Shown here in pieces: positions 5,828 through 8,679 of a stretch of 8,679 nt of DNA. Origin of the DNA: an uncultured Collinsella sp. (GTDB lineage: Bacteria; Actinomycetota; Coriobacteriia; Coriobacteriales; Coriobacteriaceae); contig CAAENO010000239.1 of assembly GCA_900757385.1 (NCBI GenBank), forward strand, positions 1 through 8,679, written 5' to 3'. The position numbers and the translations under genes were made by a program. Numbering within the stretch: the stretch's first letter is position 1; the number at the start of each line of letters is the position of its first letter. Below the pieces are notes generated by a model. It saw nothing but the letters and a program-made list of their open reading frames with translations. It made no database searches and was not told where the DNA came from.

Positions 5828-5859
5828 CGCACTGCCAGCAGACGGTCGCGCAAAGTGCG
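5828..5859 (+). terminator. Weak hairpin after the small membrane protein gene
   Basis: CGCACT (5828-5833), directly after the stop codon, pairs with AGTGCG (5854-5859) across a 20-nt loop and is followed by TTT. The stem is short, the loop long and the U-run minimal, so it is only a possible terminator. An alternative small stem, GCAAA with TTTGC, overlaps its right arm. Confidence 0.3.
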
Positions 5860-5891
5860 TTTGCTCGGCGTTTGGATAACTGCATTGGCCG

Positions 5892-5921
5892 TTTACCGCA
5901 ACCTTAGCTCTCAGCTAATGA
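5892..5921 (+). promoter_or_regulatory. Candidate promoter for the FxLYD gene with an internal palindrome
   Basis: TTTACC (5892-5897), an 18-bp spacer, and TAATGA (5916-5921) form a plausible but weak promoter. TTAGCT-CTC-AGCTAA (5904-5918), a perfect 6-bp inverted repeat, lies in the spacer and touches the -10, as an operator would. RNA would start near 5928, just before the SD-sequestering hairpin. Confidence 0.35.
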
Positions 5922-5928
5922 ATTCAAG

Positions 5929-5989
5929 TTCAATCCTTCCTACGATGTGCTGTGTGCCGGCACGGTAGCCGGATCGTAGGAAGGATGAA
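5929..5989 (+). promoter_or_regulatory. Long hairpin sequestering the ribosome binding site of the FxLYD gene
   Basis: ATCCTTCCTACGAT (5933-5946) and ATCGTAGGAAGGAT (5973-5986) form a perfect 14-bp stem. Beyond a single bulged A (5932), TTC (5929-5931) and GAA (5987-5989) add three more pairs. The right arm contains the whole Shine-Dalgarno AGGAAGG (5978-5984), placed 7 nt before the ATG at 5992. The 26-nt loop holds a palindrome, GTGCCGGCAC (5954-5963). In RNA this would strongly hide the SD. In DNA the same symmetry could be an operator. Confidence 0.75.
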
Positions 5990-5991
5990 TA

Positions 5992-6435
5992 ATGGCAAAA
6001 GAGGGAAAGAAGCCGATCGGCAAGATTGTCCTAGGCATCATCGTGGTGCTGGTTATTGTCGGCGCCGTGGGCTCTATGGGCGGCAACTCAACCGATTCGT
6101 CTGCGAGCGATTCGGCAAAACCTGCCGAGACGACACAGCAGGCTGAGGAGCAAAAAGAACCGCAAGAACCGTATACCATTGCTGACGAGGCTGAAGACAC
6201 TTCCAATCAGTTTACCTATAAGATCACGGGCACGCTGACCAATAACACGGACAAGGAAAAGAGCTACATTCAGATTGAATATGTTCTGTATGATGCCGAT
6301 GGCAACCAGGTTGGAACGGCTCTTGCAAACACCAATCATCTGAAGGCGGGCGGCTCCTGGAAGTTCGAGGCGCTGGGTACGGTGTCTCCCGACCAGGTTG
6401 CTAGCTGGGAGCGTTCGGACGTAAGCGGTTTCTAG
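5992..6435 (+). CDS. Membrane-anchored FxLYD domain protein
   Basis: A 147-aa protein with a basic start (MAKEGKKPIGK), one hydrophobic helix (about 11-29) and then a low-complexity Ser/Asp/Glu/Gln-rich tether (about 30-70). A C-terminal beta-rich domain follows (about 72-147). That domain contains IQIEYVLYDADGNQVGTA (93-110) and HLKAGGSWKFEA (116-127), the pattern of the FxLYD domain often found on extracytoplasmic proteins of Gram-positive bacteria. The expected topology is N-in with the domain outside; a classical lipobox Cys is absent, so it is a signal-anchor protein, not a lipoprotein. The molecular role of FxLYD domains is not settled. The start ATG has AGGAAGG 7 nt upstream, sequestered in a strong hairpin. 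It lies 32 nt before the HTH gene and may share its transcript. Confidence 0.85.
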   Translation: MAKEGKKPIGKIVLGIIVVLVIVGAVGSMGGNSTDSSASDSAKPAETTQQAEEQKEPQEPYTIADEAEDTSNQFTYKITGTLTNNTDKEKSYIQIEYVLYDADGNQVGTALANTNHLKAGGSWKFEALGTVSPDQVASWERSDVSGF

Positions 6436-6467
6436 CATGTTGCATGCACTGGGGGAGGTGAAGTCGT

Positions 6468-6890
6468 ATGCCCGATAAAAAGCTGACCGAGGAGTTGCTC
6501 AATGAGCTTCTCGATGCGCCGAACATCGATGGCTATATCAGGGAGCACGACTTTGCCGCCCCGTCGCTTTCGGACTACCTGAAGCAGCTACTGCAGGAAA
6601 AGGGCTTGGAGCGTTCGCGCGTGGTTCGTATGGCCGATCTCAATGAGACCTTTGGCTATCAGATCTTTACCGGCGCGCGTCATCCGAGTCGCAATAAGGT
6701 GCTGCAGATTGCCTTTGCGATGGCGTTGACGCTCAAAGAGACCAACCGTGCGTTGACGGCTGCCGGGGTAAGCGTCCTTAACTGCAAGGACCGCCGCGAT
6801 GCGATTATCATCTTCTGTATCGATCGCGGGTGCAGCCTCCAAAAGGTCAACGAGGAGCTGTATCGCTTTGGCGAGGAGACGGTGAGTTAG
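6468..6890 (+). CDS. Lambda-repressor-like (XRE-type) HTH protein paired with a kinase
   Basis: This 140-aa protein has an acidic N-terminal helix (about 1-30) and a helix-turn-helix region at about 36-100, from SLSDYLKQLLQEKGLERSRV through NKVLQIAFAMALTLKETNRALTAAG. The middle helix pair, with TGARHPSRNK (68-77), resembles the recognition region of lambda-type repressors. A conserved C-terminal tail follows: DRRDAIIIFCIDRG (108-121) and VNEELYRFGEETVS (127-140). From memory this architecture is common next to Ser/Thr kinase genes in Clostridia and Coriobacteriia, and the kinase follows here after 98 nt. GGAGGTG lies 7 nt before the ATG, the strongest RBS in the right half. It may bind DNA, or act as an adaptor or substrate of the kinase. 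No target operator is identified, although the palindromes at 5904-5918 and 5933-5986 lie a short way upstream. Confidence 0.85.
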   Translation: MPDKKLTEELLNELLDAPNIDGYIREHDFAAPSLSDYLKQLLQEKGLERSRVVRMADLNETFGYQIFTGARHPSRNKVLQIAFAMALTLKETNRALTAAGVSVLNCKDRRDAIIIFCIDRGCSLQKVNEELYRFGEETVS

Positions 6891-6975
6891 CGGCTGATAT
6901 CTGAGCCGGCGGAGCTGTCGAACAACGATGCAAACGAACGGGGCGCGGATGCCATGGGGTGTCTGTGCCCTGCGC

Positions 6976-6981
6976 TATGAT
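6976..6981 (+). promoter_or_regulatory. Candidate -10 element giving a leaderless kinase mRNA
   Basis: TATGAT matches the -10 consensus at five of six positions and ends 7 bp before the A of ATG 6989, the usual distance to a transcription start. RNA would then begin at the start codon itself. No convincing -35 is seen at 16-18 bp (CATGGG or neighbours), which lowers confidence. Confidence 0.35.
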
Positions 6982-6988
6982 GGAGGCT

Positions 6989-8368
6989 ATGGATACTCAG
7001 ACCCCAACATATTCCGATGACGAGCTGACCGCAGCGCTTGCCGAGCACCTGGCGTCGCTCGATCGCGACGACAGCTATCGCGTGGAGTGTGTACTTAAGC
7101 GCTCGTCCGTTGAAACAACCGAGCTCGTGTACTTTGAAGGAACCGGCGGTGGTTCGCTCGGCCCCTTTGTCCGTAAACGCATCGATGCTTCGGCTCAAAT
7201 CGGCGGGGCATACGAGCGCCTGTTTGCCGCTCAGCGGGCAGGCAGGCGTTTTGAGCACCTGCCCAGAATCGTCGATTGTCGTCGTGTGGGCGACGAGCTC
7301 AACGTGGTTATGGAATACATCGAAGGGGAGACGCTCGGGGCGCTGGTGTACCGTCTGGGAGCCACCCCCGATTATGCGCGTGAATTGTATCCTGCCCTAT
7401 GCGATGCCGTGGGCGAGCTCCACACCGGTTTTGCAATAGCGGGGGAGACGTCGGCGCCGGTGATCCATCGCGACCTCAAGCCGTCGAATATCATCGTGAC
7501 AGGTGCCAACTATACGCCTGATGACGGCCTGACGTTTTCATCGCTGGTGATTATCGACTTGGGGATCGCGCGCGTATGGCGCGATGGCGCCGATGCCGAT
7601 ACCGTCAAGTTTGGGACACGGCCCTATGCGCCGCCCGAGCAGTATGGGTTTGGACAGACGAGCGTGCGAAGCGACGTCTACGCACTTGGCGCCCTGTTGT
7701 TCTTCTGCTTGACGGGAGTCGACCCTAAACCAGGGCTCGACATGCGCGAGCAATGCGAGGCGCGCGGCATTCCCACTCCACTTGCCGATGCCGTCTGCAT
7801 GTCGATGGCGCTCGACCCGGCCAAGCGTTTTGCGAGCGCGGAAGCGTTGGGACGGGCGACGCGCGCGGCATACGATCTAAGTCGCCCCGTGCGGCCTCCT
7901 GCGCCTGTGCTTGTCCGTACTCCGGCCTCGGAGACGGCGTTGACGTCCCAAGGGCTCCAGAACCCCACAGGGCTTCCTAGGCCTGCCGCCTTCGCTGCAT
8001 GCGGTCTGCTCTCTCGCGTTCCGGAGTCTCTGGGGCGTATTTGGAATACGATCGTCTGCTTCTCGCTGATTGTGTTCTTTGCCGGAAGTCACTTTGCCGT
8101 CTTTCACCCCACGGGAGCAAACCAAAGCTACCCGACGTGGCTTCTCATAATCGAGTATTTTTTCTTTGTCGATGGCCTTATGGTGCTTATGCATTTTGCG
8201 CTGCTCGATAAGCGCCGTCTTCGTCGGCGATTCGCACTGCTCGACAGCTATCGCGGCAAGAAGCTCGCGAAACTCTGGCTCAAGGCACTGGGTGTGCTGC
8301 TCCTATGCATGATCGTCATAGTCGCGGTTGCCAATGCGACCGGCGTCGTCGATACCTCCGCTACCTAA
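6989..8368 (+). CDS. Membrane-anchored Ser/Thr protein kinase (Hanks type)
   Basis: A 459-aa kinase from the preferred start. The N-lobe (about 30-110) has a poorly conserved glycine loop, Lys63 in FVRKRID as the probable ATP lysine, and Glu76 as the probable helix-C partner. The C-lobe shows the catalytic loop HRDLKPSN (160-167) with Asp162, DLG (190-192) in place of DFG, GTRPYAPPEQ (209-218) as activation and APE segment, and SDVYALG (228-234). A Pro-rich stretch (about 299-331) leads to three hydrophobic helices at about 353-371, 384-405 and 432-450. No extracellular PASTA repeats are present, so it is not a PknB/PrkC homologue and its membrane region may itself sense the signal. In-frame starts are GTG 6959, ATG 6977, ATG 6980 and ATG 6989. 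None has an SD at a normal distance: GGAGG is only 2 nt before 6989. The last is chosen for its leaderless layout. Confidence 0.93.
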   Translation: MDTQTPTYSDDELTAALAEHLASLDRDDSYRVECVLKRSSVETTELVYFEGTGGGSLGPFVRKRIDASAQIGGAYERLFAAQRAGRRFEHLPRIVDCRRVGDELNVVMEYIEGETLGALVYRLGATPDYARELYPALCDAVGELHTGFAIAGETSAPVIHRDLKPSNIIVTGANYTPDDGLTFSSLVIIDLGIARVWRDGADADTVKFGTRPYAPPEQYGFGQTSVRSDVYALGALLFFCLTGVDPKPGLDMREQCEARGIPTPLADAVCMSMALDPAKRFASAEALGRATRAAYDLSRPVRPPAPVLVRTPASETALTSQGLQNPTGLPRPAAFAACGLLSRVPESLGRIWNTIVCFSLIVFFAGSHFAVFHPTGANQSYPTWLLIIEYFFFVDGLMVLMHFALLDKRRLRRRFALLDSYRGKKLAKLWLKALGVLLLCMIVIVAVANATGVVDTSAT

Positions 8369-8372
8369 AAGA

Positions 8373-8395
8373 AAAGGGCCCCATTGGGGCCCTTT
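8373..8395. terminator. Bidirectional intrinsic terminator between convergent genes
   Basis: AAAGGGCCCC (8373-8382) and GGGGCCCTTT (8386-8395) form a perfect 10-bp stem around ATT. On the minus strand it is followed by TTCTTTT, a good U-tract for the hydrolase gene coming from the right. On the plus strand only the TTT of the stem follows, but the hairpin starts 5 nt after the kinase stop. It should end both transcripts, the minus one more efficiently. Confidence 0.9.
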
Positions 8396-8405
8396 GCAGT
8401 TGCAC

Positions 8406-8679
8406 TTAGATGCGGTTCATCTGTGCGGCGACTTTGTTGTACCAGTCCTGCCACGTGGGCGGGCAGTACTTTTTGGCCGCTGCCGGGGTAAGGGTGGAGC
8501 CGTAGTTGGCGCCCAAATAGGCAACGTGAGCGGAGATACCCTCGCTCCAGCTGCCAAAGCTGCGCCAACCGCCGCCACGTGCACTCCAGCCCCAGGCGTT
8601 GTAAGAATTGGCGCAATAAGCACCCTTGGTGCTCTCGATGCAGGCGATGGCGGGGGACCAACGGGGGTCGACACCGGTA
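8406..8679 (-). CDS. C-terminal part of a glucosaminidase/lysozyme-like cell-wall hydrolase (runs off the window)
   Basis: The open minus-strand frame from the right edge (first full codon at 8678) to TAA at 8408-8406 gives the last 90 residues of a protein whose start lies outside. It reads sensibly: VDPRWSPAIACIESTKGAYC (3-22), then SYNAWGWSARGGGWRSF (25-41), AHVAYLGANYG (50-60), AAAKKYCPPTWQDWYNKV (66-83) and MNRI at the end. The I-x-x-IES segment with Glu15, followed by NAWGW, resembles the lysozyme-like/glucosaminidase fold of secreted peptidoglycan hydrolases, where such a Glu is catalytic. Cys22 and Cys72 might form a disulfide outside the cell. Two other frames are open across the same bases but give low-complexity, unrecognisable proteins. 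A C-terminal catalytic domain suggests an N-terminal signal peptide or repeats upstream, not visible here. Confidence 0.8.
   Translation of the reverse strand, partial: TGVDPRWSPAIACIESTKGAYCANSYNAWGWSARGGGWRSFGSWSEGISAHVAYLGANYGSTLTPAAAKKYCPPTWQDWYNKVAAQMNRI

Noticed and set aside
5952..6146. Frame starting near 5952 with an ATG at 5985 inside the SD hairpin
   Set aside because: It is out of frame with the FxLYD gene, rich in Arg/Cys/Gly as expected of a shadow frame, and has no SD of its own at proper spacing.
6891..6908. Small hairpin CGGCT/AGCCG directly after the HTH gene stop
   Set aside because: Only 5 bp with an 8-nt loop and no following T-run; too weak to call a terminator.
8365..8661. 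98-aa minus-strand frame over the terminator and right edge
   Set aside because: It runs through the terminator hairpin and its product is unrecognisable, while another frame gives a sensible hydrolase C-terminus ending just before the terminator.

Overview
The window looks like a chromosomal segment of a high-GC gut actinobacterium of the class Coriobacteriia, most like Collinsella. This is inferred from base composition, Shine-Dalgarno-led genes mixed with a TTG start, clostridial-type lysine enzymes in a GC-rich background, and the HTH/kinase pair. No taxonomic marker gene is present, so the assignment is provisional.

Left half, minus strand (about 100-4165): a lysine/meso-diaminopimelate (DAP) biosynthesis operon. 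Read in transcription order it holds a lysine riboswitch (4005-4165), one long gene in which diaminopimelate decarboxylase (LysA) continues in frame into dihydrodipicolinate synthase (DapA), then dapB (TTG start, 8-nt overlap) and dapH (tetrahydrodipicolinate N-acetyltransferase), ending at a hairpin. DapH rather than a succinylase marks the N-acetyl branch of the DAP pathway. A divergent gene at 4314-5501 encodes an M20 amidohydrolase that fits the deacetylase needed by that branch. The aminotransferase and DapF epimerase are not in the window. The operon's product serves both cell-wall cross-links (DAP) and protein synthesis (lysine). The riboswitch sits ahead of the gene carrying the first and last enzymes of the pathway.

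Right half, plus strand (5504-8368): a small polytopic membrane protein coupled to the M20 gene, then a membrane-anchored FxLYD-domain protein whose ribosome binding site lies inside a 14-bp perfect inverted repeat. These are followed by a lambda-repressor-like HTH protein and a Ser/Thr protein kinase with three C-terminal membrane helices. The kinase gene may be leaderless. A strong bidirectional terminator (8373-8395) separates the kinase from the 3' end of a convergent minus-strand gene at the right edge, which encodes the C-terminus of a glucosaminidase/lysozyme-like cell-wall hydrolase.

The extreme left edge (1-80) holds a nested stem-loop element with a cUUCGg apical hairpin that no protein gene explains. 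The observations most worth following are the LysA-DapA fusion with its preserved internal dapA start, the riboswitch with a 12-bp alternative helix beside the lysA Shine-Dalgarno, the SD-sequestering hairpin at 5929-5989, and the element at 1-80. There is no clear sign of a mobile element, CRISPR array, tRNA or rRNA.
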